A DNA stretch of 9,510 nt from Faecalibacterium sp. UBA7177 (GCA_002491225.1 DKVN01000069.1:2424-11933), one strand, 5' to 3'. Positions 1 through 6,592 are shown, numbered from the stretch's first letter. The notes: generated from the letters alone by a model not told the origin. Numbers and translations are program-made.

Positions 1-390
1 AAAAACTACCAGCTGGCCAAGAGCCGCGGCTTCCACGACCTGACCCACGAGTGGGACCGCACCCACCACGCCGAAAACTTTGACCAGATCGACAGCCGGG
101 CGTATCTTGTCCACTCCTGGCTCAAGTACCCCAAGTTCGGCCACGCCGCCGCCACCGACTACACCGCCCGCTACATCCGCTACGGCATGATGACCCGCGA
201 GGAGGCCATCCCGATCATCAGGGAGCGGGACGGCGCGCTCGACCCGCTCTGCGTGCGGGATTTTTGCGAATTCTGCGGCTACAGCGAGGCCGAGTTCTGG
301 GCCATCATCGACAAGTTCTATAACCGGGATATCTTCTACAAGGACGAATACGGCCGCTGGCTGCTCAAGGAGCCGATCTGGAAAGAGTAA
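1..390 (+). CDS. N-acetyl sugar amidotransferase, C-terminal part (5' end outside window)
   Basis: The frame is open from base 1 and stops with TAA at 388-390, giving the last 129 residues of a longer protein. The segment WLKYPKFGHAAATDY followed by IRYGMMTREEAI (fragment residues 40-70) and the later EEFW-like stretch SEAEFWAIIDKF (about 95-106) resemble the C-terminal end of the WbpG/PseA/WbuX family. These ATP-pyrophosphatase-fold enzymes put an amidine or amide group on an N-acetyl sugar nucleotide, usually with a glutaminase partner (HisH-like), during O-antigen, capsule or glycan synthesis. The catalytic ATP-binding part lies upstream and is not visible. This suggests the left flank is a surface-polysaccharide locus. 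Assignment is from remembered family sequence; the exact sugar cannot be inferred. Confidence 0.8.
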   Translation, partial: KNYQLAKSRGFHDLTHEWDRTHHAENFDQIDSRAYLVHSWLKYPKFGHAAATDYTARYIRYGMMTREEAIPIIRERDGALDPLCVRDFCEFCGYSEAEFWAIIDKFYNRDIFYKDEYGRWLLKEPIWKE

Positions 391-457
391 GCGGGCGGGA
401 TCGCACGGGCGCGGCGGCTCTGCCCGCCTCATACGAGCCAAAATGAAAGCAAAAAGG

Positions 458-493
458 GGGCCTCGCACCATGCGAAATGACGGTGCGGGGCCC
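458..493 (+). terminator. GC-rich hairpin after the amidotransferase gene, covering the next start codon
   Basis: GGGCCTCGCACC (458-469) pairs with GGTGCGGGGCCC (482-493): 12 pairs including one G-T, with a 12-base loop. It starts 67 bases after the amidotransferase stop. The plus-strand tail (TCTGTGTTTG) is only moderately T-rich, whereas the minus strand reads out into five T's, so as a classical terminator it looks better in reverse. The loop holds the ATG at 470, and the left arm includes the end of the AAAAAGGGGG stretch that would be that gene's ribosome site. It may act as a terminator, as a translation-blocking structure, or both. Confidence 0.45.
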
Positions 494-1315
494 TCTGTGT
501 TTGCCAAGTTGTTTGCTGCTCTCCTCGGCGCAGTGCGCGCGGCGGGCAACGGCCTGTTGTGTTTTTTGGCGCTGCATCTCTTTTACCCGCTGGCCGCCTG
601 GCCGGTGGGGCGGGCGGTGCGGCGGAAAAATGATGACCAAAATGCGCCGCAGAGCCCGGCGGGCAGTCCGGTGCTGAACCAGCTGGCCCCCGATGTGTGC
701 GGGCTGCGCTGCGGGCATGGCACCGTGGGTGTTTGCGGCTGCGGGCCGGTGAGCGTTTACAACGCGCTCTGCCTGCTGGGCCGGGCCGGGGCGGGCGGGC
801 AGAGCGAAGCGGCCAGCCAGAGCGAAGCGGCCAGCCAAGGCGAAGCGGCCAGCCAAGATGGGGCGGGCGGCCAGGGCCCCGCCGCTTCTTCCGGCCCCGC
901 TGTTCTCCCGGGTCGTTCCGGTGCCGCCGCTCCCCCCGCCCCCGATGCGCCTGACCCCAGCTTGGCCGGGGTGATCGGCCAGTTTGAGCGCCGCCGCGCC
1001 CTGGCGCTGGGCGGGCGGGCCGGGGCCAGCCCCCGCGCGGTGGGCCGGGTGCTGCGGCAGTACGGCCTTGCCGCCGCCCCCGCCCGCAGCCCCGCGGCGC
1101 TGGAAGCGGCCCTGCCGCCGGGCGGGGTGGGCATCCTGATGATCTGGAACGAGGCCGGGCATATCCGGCGCGGCGCACACTTTTTTGCGGTGCAGCGCGC
1201 GCGGGACGGCAAAGGCTTTGCCGCCTACAACAGCCAGCCCAGCCGCGCCGACACCCTCACCGGGCTGATCGGCGGCGGCCGCTTTGCGGCAGGCTGGCGG
1301 GTAAGCGTGCCCTGA
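470..1315 (+). CDS. Membrane-anchored papain/C39-like cysteine-peptidase-fold protein, hypothetical
   Basis: 281 residues. The hydrophobic stretch at about 26-46 could be an uncleaved signal or membrane anchor. The sequence VCGCGPVSVYNALCLLG (88-104) matches the active-site helix of C39/papain-like folds (Cys followed by GP, then N), so C91 is the likely nucleophile. GAHFFAV (H237) and AYNSQ (N254) fit the His and Asn/Asp positions. Between Cys and His lies a low-complexity Ala/Gly/Pro/Gln-rich insert (about 105-165) containing three SEAASQ-type repeats. I chose ATG 470 because AAGGGGG lies nine bases before it; an in-frame ATG at 443 lacks a ribosome site, and GTG 497 is another option. No promoter is evident. 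Whether it is an active peptidase or only papain-folded is unknown; I cannot name its substrate. A 320-codon open frame on the opposite strand is a GC-rich shadow without motifs. Confidence 0.7.
   Translation: MRNDGAGPSVFAKLFAALLGAVRAAGNGLLCFLALHLFYPLAAWPVGRAVRRKNDDQNAPQSPAGSPVLNQLAPDVCGLRCGHGTVGVCGCGPVSVYNALCLLGRAGAGGQSEAASQSEAASQGEAASQDGAGGQGPAASSGPAVLPGRSGAAAPPAPDAPDPSLAGVIGQFERRRALALGGRAGASPRAVGRVLRQYGLAAAPARSPAALEAALPPGGVGILMIWNEAGHIRRGAHFFAVQRARDGKGFAAYNSQPSRADTLTGLIGGGRFAAGWRVSVP
803..856 (+). repeat. Three tandem 18-bp units inside the C39-like gene
   Basis: Units at 803-820, 821-838 and 839-856 share the core GCGAAGCGGCCAGCCA and differ at only one or two bases. Because 18 is a multiple of three, the repeat adds whole SEAASQ or GEAASQ hexapeptides and keeps the frame. 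The following 18 bases (857-874) look like a decayed fourth unit. This is typical of a linker that grows and shrinks by slippage. Confidence 0.9.
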
Positions 1316-1348
1316 CGGGAGACCCAACTGCCCCCGCGTGGTACTGTC

Positions 1349-2185
1349 TTAAAGGAACGGGTTATAAAACCGGCTGCCGTTGAGGATCACACCCCCCGCG
1401 CTGATCGCCAGCAGCACCGCGCCGAGGGCGAGGGCGAGATAGTCGTTTTTGGCAAAGGGGCGGCGGGTGTACCAGGTGCGCTTTTTGGGATCCTTGCCAA
1501 AGCCGCGCAGCTCCATCGCGTTGGCGATGACCTCGATGCGGGCGAGGCTCGACAGGATCAGCGGCAGCAGGATGTTGACCGAGTTTTTCAGCCGGGCGAG
1601 CAGCTTTTCCTTGCGGCCCAGCTCGATGCCGCGGGCCTGCTGGGCCTGGCTGATGGCGTGATAGTCCCGCTGGATGTCCGGGATGTAGCGCAGCGCCAGC
1701 GACACCGAGTACCCCACCCGGTAGGACACCCCGATGGCGTTGAGGCTGGACGCGAACTCGCTGGGGTTGGTGGCCGAGATGAAGAGGGTAGCCACCGGCA
1801 ACGCCACAAAATATTTCAGCGAGACGTTAAAAATGTAGAAAAGCTCTTCCAGCGTGATGGTGTAATGCCAGAACAGGTTGCAGACCAGGTGCCGTGTGCC
1901 GTAGATCTCCACCCCCTGCTCGGGCGCAAAGAGATAGATGAAGGTGTCGTTGAGCAGCAGAAACACCAGCATGAACACAAAGATAAACCGCACCTCCCGC
2001 AGCCGGATCTTGCTGGCCGCAAAGGCGGCAAAGCTGACCAGCATCAGCCCCAGCAGCACCCGGGTGTCGTAGGTGACCATGCTGGCAAAGGTGAAGAGCA
2101 GAAAAAAGCCCAGCTTGGTCGCGCCGGTGAGCCGGTGGATGACGCTCTCGCGGGGCAGATAGTTGAGCACCGTGTTATTGGCCAT
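1349..2185 (-). CDS. ecfT: ECF transporter transmembrane component EcfT
   Basis: 278 residues, the usual size for EcfT, the membrane subunit that couples ATP hydrolysis by the A subunits to the S component. The N-terminal half is strongly hydrophobic (helices near 24-57, 66-86 and 118-138), with a final helix at about 247-268. Two coupling motifs that dock into the ATPases are visible: QQARG (182-186) and MELRG (224-228). The start was set at ATG 2185 because GGGAGG lies eight bases ahead of the codon on the minus strand; a longer open frame to 2269 is only overlap with the upstream gene. It overlaps the ATPase gene by 11 bases, which suggests translational coupling. It is last in the operon; the 33 bases to the convergent C39-like gene show no clear terminator. 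Confidence 0.93.
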   Translation of the reverse strand: MANNTVLNYLPRESVIHRLTGATKLGFFLLFTFASMVTYDTRVLLGLMLVSFAAFAASKIRLREVRFIFVFMLVFLLLNDTFIYLFAPEQGVEIYGTRHLVCNLFWHYTITLEELFYIFNVSLKYFVALPVATLFISATNPSEFASSLNAIGVSYRVGYSVSLALRYIPDIQRDYHAISQAQQARGIELGRKEKLLARLKNSVNILLPLILSSLARIEVIANAMELRGFGKDPKKRTWYTRRPFAKNDYLALALGAVLLAISAGGVILNGSRFYNPFL

Positions 2186-3890
2186 GGCTGCGCACCTCCC
2201 GGTCGTACTGGATGAACCGCTCGACAAAGGCCACCGGGTCCGGGATGCCGCAGCGGGTGGCCAGCGCAAAGAGGCTGGTCTCCTTGAGGGCCGCCTGCTC
2301 GACCAGCTCCGGGCTGCAGAGCAGCTTGGCCGAGGGGCAGTCGGCGATCATCCGGCCCTGATTGAAGACCAGCGCGCGGTGGGTGTACTCGAGCATCAGG
2401 TGCATGTCATGGGTGACCATCAGCACCGTGATGCCCTGCTCGTTGAGCCCGCGGAGAAACTCCATAATATCGGTGTATCGCTTAAAATCCTGCCCGGCGG
2501 TGGGCTCGTCCAGGATAATCAGCTCGGGGCCCATCACCAGGACGCTCGCGATGGTGACCCGCTTTTTCTGCCCGAACGAGAGGGCCGAGATCGGCCAGTT
2601 GCGAAAGGGGTATAGGCCGCAGATGGTCAGCGCCTGCTCCACCTTTTCGCGGACCTCCTGCTCGGTCAGCCCGCTGTTTTTGAGGCCGAGCGCCACCTCG
2701 TCGAAGATCATGGTCTTGGAGATCATCTGGTTGGGGTTTTGCATCACATAGCCGATGCGGGCGGCCCGCTGGCGGATGTTGTCCCCCGCGAGGTCCCGCC
2801 CGTGCATCCAGACGCTGCCGGTGTCGGGGGTCTCAAAGCCGCAGATCAGCTTGGAGAGGGTGGATTTGCCCGCCCCGTTGCGGCCCACGATGCTCACCAT
2901 CTCGCCCGGCTCGATCCCAAAGCTGACCCCGGCGAGGGTCGTCTGCTCCTTGGTGTAGCCAAAGCCCAGCGCCTTGACCTCCAGCAGCGGGTCGCGGGCG
3001 GGCGGCTGCGCGGGCGCGCTTGCCTTGGCAAACCAGTCCCGCACCTTCTGGCAGTCGGCGTCCGAAAGGCGCATCTGGTCGATCTGCTCGGGCTGCTTTT
3101 CGGGGGTGATGGCCACCCCGGCATACCGCAGGGCGGTGAGGTAGAGCGGCTCCCGGATGCCGTGCCGGGCCAGGATGTCGGTGGCGAGCAGCTCGTTTGG
3201 GGGCATATCTGCTTCGATGCGGCCCTCGTCCACCAGGACGATCCGATCTACCCTGCGCCAGAGCACGTCCTCGAGCCGGTGCTCGATGATGAGCACCGCC
3301 GCGCCGGTCTCGCGCTGCACCTCGTCGATCAGCTCGATGGTCTGCTTGCCCGCGGCGGGGTCGAGGTTGGCGAGCGGCTCGTCAAACAGCAGCACCCGCA
3401 CCCTGTTCACCAGCACCCCCGCGAGGCTCACCCGCTGCTTCTGCCCGCCGGACAGCTCGTGCGGGGCCTTGTCCAGATGGTCCTCCACCCCCACCAGCGC
3501 GGCGGCTTTGCGCACCACCCCGTGCATCTCGGCGGTGGGGCAGCAGTCATTTTCCAGCGCGAAGGCGATATCCTCCCCCACCGTCAGCCCGATGAACTGG
3601 CCGTCCGGGTCCTGCAATACGGTGCCCACCTGCTGGGACAGCGCAAACAGCCCGGCGGTGGGGGCGTCAAGGCCCGCCACGGTCAGGCTGCCGGTGCACT
3701 CGCCCGCAAAGCAGGCCGGGATCAGCCCGTTGATGCAGCTGCCGAGGGTGCTTTTGCCGCTGCCCGAGGGCCCGACGATCAGCACCCGCTCGCCGGGGTA
3801 GATGTCGAGATCGATGTTGTAGAGGGTGGGCCGCTTTTGGGCCCGGTACTGGAACGAGAAGTTTTTGAACGAGATGATCGGCTCTGCCAT
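2175..3890 (-). CDS. Fused double ATP-binding subunit of an ECF transporter (EcfA-EcfA')
   Basis: 571 residues with two complete ABC ATPase domains in one chain. Domain 1 (about 5-245): Walker A GPSGSGKST (40-48), Q-loop Q93, signature LSGGQKQR (146-153), Walker B LLFDEP (167-172), switch H204. Domain 2 (about 302-525): Walker A GRNGAGKST (336-344), Q-loop Q384, signature LSFGQKKR (437-444), Walker B IILDEP (458-463), switch H494. The two halves would form the nucleotide-binding pair that powers EcfT and the S component. Many bacteria encode these as separate ecfA1 and ecfA2; fusion is known in dedicated ECF systems such as YkoD. The second signature has Phe where Gly is usual. The start at 3890 follows a GGGGGAG ribosome site. 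About 45 C-terminal residues lie after domain 2. Confidence 0.93.
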   Translation of the reverse strand: MAEPIISFKNFSFQYRAQKRPTLYNIDLDIYPGERVLIVGPSGSGKSTLGSCINGLIPACFAGECTGSLTVAGLDAPTAGLFALSQQVGTVLQDPDGQFIGLTVGEDIAFALENDCCPTAEMHGVVRKAAALVGVEDHLDKAPHELSGGQKQRVSLAGVLVNRVRVLLFDEPLANLDPAAGKQTIELIDEVQRETGAAVLIIEHRLEDVLWRRVDRIVLVDEGRIEADMPPNELLATDILARHGIREPLYLTALRYAGVAITPEKQPEQIDQMRLSDADCQKVRDWFAKASAPAQPPARDPLLEVKALGFGYTKEQTTLAGVSFGIEPGEMVSIVGRNGAGKSTLSKLICGFETPDTGSVWMHGRDLAGDNIRQRAARIGYVMQNPNQMISKTMIFDEVALGLKNSGLTEQEVREKVEQALTICGLYPFRNWPISALSFGQKKRVTIASVLVMGPELIILDEPTAGQDFKRYTDIMEFLRGLNEQGITVLMVTHDMHLMLEYTHRALVFNQGRMIADCPSAKLLCSPELVEQAALKETSLFALATRCGIPDPVAFVERFIQYDREVRSHGQ

Positions 3891-3957
3891 GTCGTCTCCC
3901 CCTGTGGCGGATGTTGGAATGCAGCGGTGCGAAACATTTTTTCCTGAAAACCGGAAA

Positions 3958-3984
3958 GGGAGACGGAGCAGCGCCCCGTCTCCC
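3958..3984 (-). terminator. Terminator-like hairpin between S-component and ATPase genes
   Basis: GGGAGACGG (3958-3966) and CCGTCTCCC (3976-3984) form a perfect 9-bp stem with a 9-base loop. Read on the minus strand, the stem is followed by TTTCCGGTTTTC, a broken T tract. It begins 14 bases after the S-component stop and lies 67 bases before the ATPase start. Since no promoter is evident between the two genes, this looks like a partial terminator or an mRNA-stabilising hairpin that would leave more transcript for the S gene than for the energising module. Confidence 0.55.
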
Positions 3985-3998
3985 CGATGGCTCCAAAC

Positions 3999-4547
3999 TT
4001 ACTCCTTGTCCAGCGAGCCCTTTTTGGCCACTGTCTTGGAATAGGCGACCGCCAGCAGCCCGCCGACGATCACGCTGGTGAGGATGTTCGCGGTGGCGGC
4101 CATCGCCCCCTGGCTGAACAGCTTCTCAACCGGCTCGGCATAGATGACGATGTCCAGGATCGGCGCGATCCCGGCCCAGGCGATCAGATGCGCCACCACG
4201 TTGGCGATGGTGAAGGTGATCATCTCTTTTTTGCCAAACACGCCCTCCGAGAGCTTGATCTTCTTGCTCAGCAGGCCCATCATGACCCCTACAAAGGCGG
4301 AGGCGATGATCCAGCTCCACCAGGGGCTGCCGCCCCAGCTGAGGTCGATGAGGGTGTGGCCGATAAAGCCGATCAGCCCGCCGGCCACCGGGCCGTACAG
4401 GATGGCCAGCAGGGCCAGCACCGCGTACTGCAGGCTGATGTTGGTGTTGGGCACCGGGCTGGGGATGGCGACAAACCGGCCCAGCACAAAAAAGAGCGCC
4501 GCACCGATGCCGATGGCCACGATGGTGGTAACATTGGATTTTTTCAT
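3999..4547 (-). CDS. ECF transporter S component, UPF0397 family (predicted riboflavin)
   Basis: 182 residues, a normal length for this small membrane family, with about five or six hydrophobic segments (near 7-27, 41-65, 77-95, 110-130 and 147-170). Family-typical stretches are VAIGIGAALFFVLGRF (10-25), NTNISLQYA (34-42), GGSPWWSWIIASA (72-84) and IYAEP (135-139). S components bind the substrate and, with EcfT and the ATPases, carry it across the membrane. The family is catalogued as a predicted riboflavin S component; I know of no decisive proof of substrate. It leads the operon, 108 bases before the fused ATPase. The start at 4547 has GAGGAGG eight bases upstream. No FMN riboswitch fits in the roughly 60-base leader. 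Confidence 0.9.
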   Translation of the reverse strand: MKKSNVTTIVAIGIGAALFFVLGRFVAIPSPVPNTNISLQYAVLALLAILYGPVAGGLIGFIGHTLIDLSWGGSPWWSWIIASAFVGVMMGLLSKKIKLSEGVFGKKEMITFTIANVVAHLIAWAGIAPILDIVIYAEPVEKLFSQGAMAATANILTSVIVGGLLAVAYSKTVAKKGSLDKE

Positions 4548-4613
4548 GGGTGATTCCTCCTCGTTTTAGGGCGATGCCGCGGCGGATGCCAATCGACAAA
4601 AATACCCAAAAAC

Positions 4614-4642
4614 AGTATAAGGTGTATCCCCGGGCCTGTCAA
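4614..4642 (-). promoter_or_regulatory. Sigma-A promoter of the ECF transporter operon
   Basis: On the minus strand TTGACA (4642-4637) is separated by exactly 17 bases from TATACT (4619-4614), a perfect -35 and a 5/6 -10. Transcription should begin near 4607, giving a leader of about 60 bases before the S-component ATG at 4547. This is the best promoter in the window. Confidence 0.88.
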
Positions 4643-4658
4643 GCCCTGCGGGGCCCGG
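4630..4658. promoter_or_regulatory. Inverted repeat spanning the -35 box of the ECF promoter
   Basis: CCGGGCC (4630-4636) and GGCCCGG (4652-4658) are perfect 7-bp inverted arms 15 bases apart, and the -35 hexamer lies between them. It could be an operator, or a plus-strand hairpin followed by TTTT (4659-4662). In such GC-rich DNA a chance match is quite possible. Confidence 0.3.
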
Positions 4659-4694
4659 TTTTGCCTCCATTTTGGCGTGCAAAACCCGCTTTGC
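4659..4694. promoter_or_regulatory. Three TTTGC half-sites between the divergent promoters
   Basis: TTTTGC (4659-4664), GCAAAA (4679-4684) and TTTGC (4690-4694) occur in alternating orientation. The last two form the inverted repeat GCAAAacccgcTTTGC. They sit between the ECF promoter and the asnA -35 at 4710, where a shared regulator could bind. The protein is unknown and the motif is short. Confidence 0.3.
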
Positions 4695-4709
4695 CCGGCT
4701 CGATTTGTT

Positions 4710-4738
4710 TTGACTTTTGGGCCATGGTGTGGCATACT
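4710..4738 (+). promoter_or_regulatory. Sigma-A promoter of asnA
   Basis: TTGACT (4710-4715, 5/6 match) is followed after 17 bases by CATACT (4733-4738, 4/6 match). Transcription should start near 4745, giving a leader of about 70 bases. It points away from the ECF promoter. Confidence 0.7.
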
Positions 4739-4813
4739 TTACTGCAATAGAGCGGCGATGCTGACAGGCTCGGGACACGGGCCGCGGCAGCCGTGGGAGA
4801 GGGAGGAATTGCA

Positions 4814-5827
4814 ATGAGCCGGATCGTGATCCCGGAGGGGTACCGCCCCGCTCTGAACCTGTACGACACCCAAAAGGCCATCGGCCTGATCAAGCGGCTG
4901 TTTGAGGATCTGCTTTGCGGGGCGCTGAACCTGCGCCGGGTCTCGGCGCCGCTGTTTGTGGAGGCGGCCAGCGGCCTCAACGACGACCTCAACGGGGTGG
5001 AGCGCCCGGTGGATTTTTCCATTCGGGACACCGGCACCCACGCCCAGGTGGTGCACAGCCTGGCCAAGTGGAAGCGGCAGGCCCTGCACGACTATGGCTT
5101 TGGCCCCGACACCGGCCTTTACGCCGACATGAACGCCATCCGCCGGGATGAGGAACTGGACAACCTGCACTCGATCTATGTCGACCAGTGGGACTGGGAG
5201 AAGATCATCACTGCCGACCAGCGCAACACCGGGTACCTCAAAGAGGTAGTCAGCGCCATCGTGGGGGCCATCTGCGAGACCGAAAAGACCCTGCGGGCCC
5301 TTTTCCCCCAGCTGGCCTGCCGCCCGATGCTGCAGCGCGAGGTGACCTTCCTTACCACCCAGGAATTAGAGGACCTGTACCCCGCCCTCACCCCCAAGGA
5401 GCGGGAGAACGCCTTTACCAAAGAGCATCACACCGTGTTTTTGATGCAGATCGGCGGGGCGCTGAAAAGCGGCAAGCCCCACGACGGCCGCGCGCCGGAC
5501 TATGACGACTGGGCCCTCAACGGGGACATCCTCTTTTGGAGCGACACCCTCGGCCAGGCGTTTGAGGTGTCCAGCATGGGCATCCGGGTCAGCCCCGAGA
5601 GCCTGGACGCCCAGCTGCGGATTGCTGGCTGTGACGACCGGCGGGCCCTGCCCTTCCACAAGGCGCTGCTGGCGGGCGAGCTGCCGCTGACCATCGGCGG
5701 CGGCATTGGCCAGAGCCGGCTGTGCATGCTGCTGCTGGGCAGCGCCCACATCGGGGAGGTACAGTCGAGCGTGTGGGACGCCGAGACCCGCAGCGCCTGC
5801 CGCGCGGCGGGGATCCCGATCCTGTAA
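4814..5827 (+). CDS. asnA: Aspartate--ammonia ligase (asparagine synthetase A)
   Basis: 337 residues, close to the roughly 330 of E. coli AsnA. This cytoplasmic enzyme makes L-asparagine from L-aspartate, ammonia and ATP, releasing AMP and pyrophosphate, and has the class II aminoacyl-tRNA synthetase fold. Diagnostic stretches are VERPVDFSI (62-70), HSLAKWKRQAL (81-91), LHSIYVDQWDWEK (118-130), SSMGIRVS (253-260) and, in the ATP-binding motif 3 region, GGGIGQSRL (295-303). All are intact. The start was set at ATG 4814 because GGAGG (4802-4806) lies seven bases upstream; an in-frame ATG at 4793 has no such site. It is transcribed from its own promoter, divergent from the ECF operon. No T-tailed terminator follows it, so some readthrough into the DUF308 gene is possible. 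Confidence 0.97.
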   Translation: MSRIVIPEGYRPALNLYDTQKAIGLIKRLFEDLLCGALNLRRVSAPLFVEAASGLNDDLNGVERPVDFSIRDTGTHAQVVHSLAKWKRQALHDYGFGPDTGLYADMNAIRRDEELDNLHSIYVDQWDWEKIITADQRNTGYLKEVVSAIVGAICETEKTLRALFPQLACRPMLQREVTFLTTQELEDLYPALTPKERENAFTKEHHTVFLMQIGGALKSGKPHDGRAPDYDDWALNGDILFWSDTLGQAFEVSSMGIRVSPESLDAQLRIAGCDDRRALPFHKALLAGELPLTIGGGIGQSRLCMLLLGSAHIGEVQSSVWDAETRSACRAAGIPIL

Positions 5828-5853
5828 GGCGAGGCGGCGGCCGGGCCCCCGGA

Positions 5854-5883
5854 TGGATAGCCGGGCGGCGGACGCCGTATGAT
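5854..5883 (+). promoter_or_regulatory. Possible promoter of the DUF308 gene
   Basis: TATGAT (5878-5883, 5/6 match to the -10) is preceded at an 18-base spacing by TGGATA (5854-5859, 4/6 match to the -35). This AT-rich patch stands out in the otherwise very GC-rich 125-base gap after asnA. Confidence 0.4.
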
Positions 5884-5912
5884 ATATACCATGTAAAAAA
5901 GCGCACCCTGCG

Positions 5913-5931
5913 CGGCCGCCTGGTGCGGCCG
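5913..5931 (+). other. Leader hairpin just before the DUF308 ribosome site
   Basis: CGGCCGC (5913-5919) pairs with GCGGCCG (5925-5931), leaving a 5-base loop, and it ends five bases before AAGGAG. A competing pairing exists, CGCACC (5902-5907) with GGTGCG (5922-5927), which shares the same downstream bases. There is no T tract, so it is not a terminator. Confidence 0.35.
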
Positions 5932-5952
5932 GGGAAAGGAGCTGTATCGAGG

Positions 5953-6570
5953 ATGAAACAAAAAGCGAAAAACCGGGCCTTCAGCCAGGGGCTGCTGGCG
6001 GCCATCGACCTTGCGCTGGGGCTGGTGCTGCTGCTCTACCCTGAATTGACCGGCACCATGCTCTGCTATGTGATCGGCGGCTTTGCTCTTGCGTATGGGC
6101 TGGCCAAGCTGATTGGCTACCTGCGCATGCGGGAGCTGGCGGGCTTTTTTGCGGTGGATCTGTTTGTGGGCATCTTTCTCTCCGGGGTGGGCCTCTTTGC
6201 GCTGACCCAGCCCCGCACGGTGCTCTCGGTGCTGCCCTTTCTGCTGGGCATCGCGCTGCTGTTGGGCGGCATCTCCAAATTTCAGCGCGCGGTTGAGCTG
6301 AAACGGCTGGACTATGACCGCTGGTGGGTGGCGATGCTGCTGGCCGCCCTCACCGCGGTGTTTGGGCTGGGGCTGATGCTCTACCCTTTCTCTGCCGCGT
6401 CGGTGATGCTGCGGTTTGTGGGCGGCTGCCTGCTGTTCAGCGGGCTGGGGGATCTGTGGGCGGTGTTCTGCTATGCCCACCAGAAAAAGGTGTACGACCA
6501 GCTGCACGCGGTGGTGGTGGAGGACGAGGATGTCACCGTCCTTGACGAGCAGGAGCTGCCGCCGCAATAA
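5953..6570 (+). CDS. DUF308/HdeD-like six-helix membrane protein
   Basis: 205 residues. Six hydrophobic segments are visible at about 11-30, 36-54, 64-84, 88-108, 122-143 and 149-172, arranged as two similar halves of three. Recurrent G..LLLYP and G.GLMLYP motifs (23-30 and 138-145) mark the repeat, and I recognise this pattern from the DUF308/HdeD family. E. coli HdeD is linked to acid resistance, but most members have no known role. The cytosolic tail (173-205) is strongly acidic (EDEDVTVLDEQE). The start at ATG 5953 is set by AAGGAG at 5936-5941, 11 bases upstream; the frame extends further back only by overlapping asnA. The gene is monocistronic or weakly co-transcribed with asnA, and ends at a clear terminator. 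Confidence 0.82.
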   Translation: MKQKAKNRAFSQGLLAAIDLALGLVLLLYPELTGTMLCYVIGGFALAYGLAKLIGYLRMRELAGFFAVDLFVGIFLSGVGLFALTQPRTVLSVLPFLLGIALLLGGISKFQRAVELKRLDYDRWWVAMLLAALTAVFGLGLMLYPFSAASVMLRFVGGCLLFSGLGDLWAVFCYAHQKKVYDQLHAVVVEDEDVTVLDEQELPPQ

Positions 6571-6592
6571 CGACCGGTAAGCAGGTAAACAG

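Noticed and set aside
365..1327. Long minus-strand open frame (320 codons) opposite the C39-like gene
   Set aside because: Very GC-rich shadow with repetitive Ala/Gly/Arg composition and no recognisable domain; the plus-strand frame has the CGP, His and Asn motifs.
1316..1348. Terminator between the convergent C39-like gene and ecfT
   Set aside because: Searched for but no stable stem with a T tract is visible on either strand in these 33 bases.
2739..3947. Plus-strand 402-codon open frame opposite the fused ATPase
   Set aside because: The minus strand encodes two complete ABC domains; the opposite frame is a mirror of its codon pattern, rich in His, Gly and Val without motifs.
4548..4607. 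Riboswitch in the leader of the ECF operon
   Set aside because: The leader is only about 60 bases and shows no conserved FMN, TPP or other aptamer pattern that I recognise.
5500..6567. Minus-strand 355-codon open frame across asnA and the DUF308 gene
   Set aside because: It overlaps two well-supported plus-strand genes and their gap, and its Gln/His-rich composition is that of an antisense shadow.
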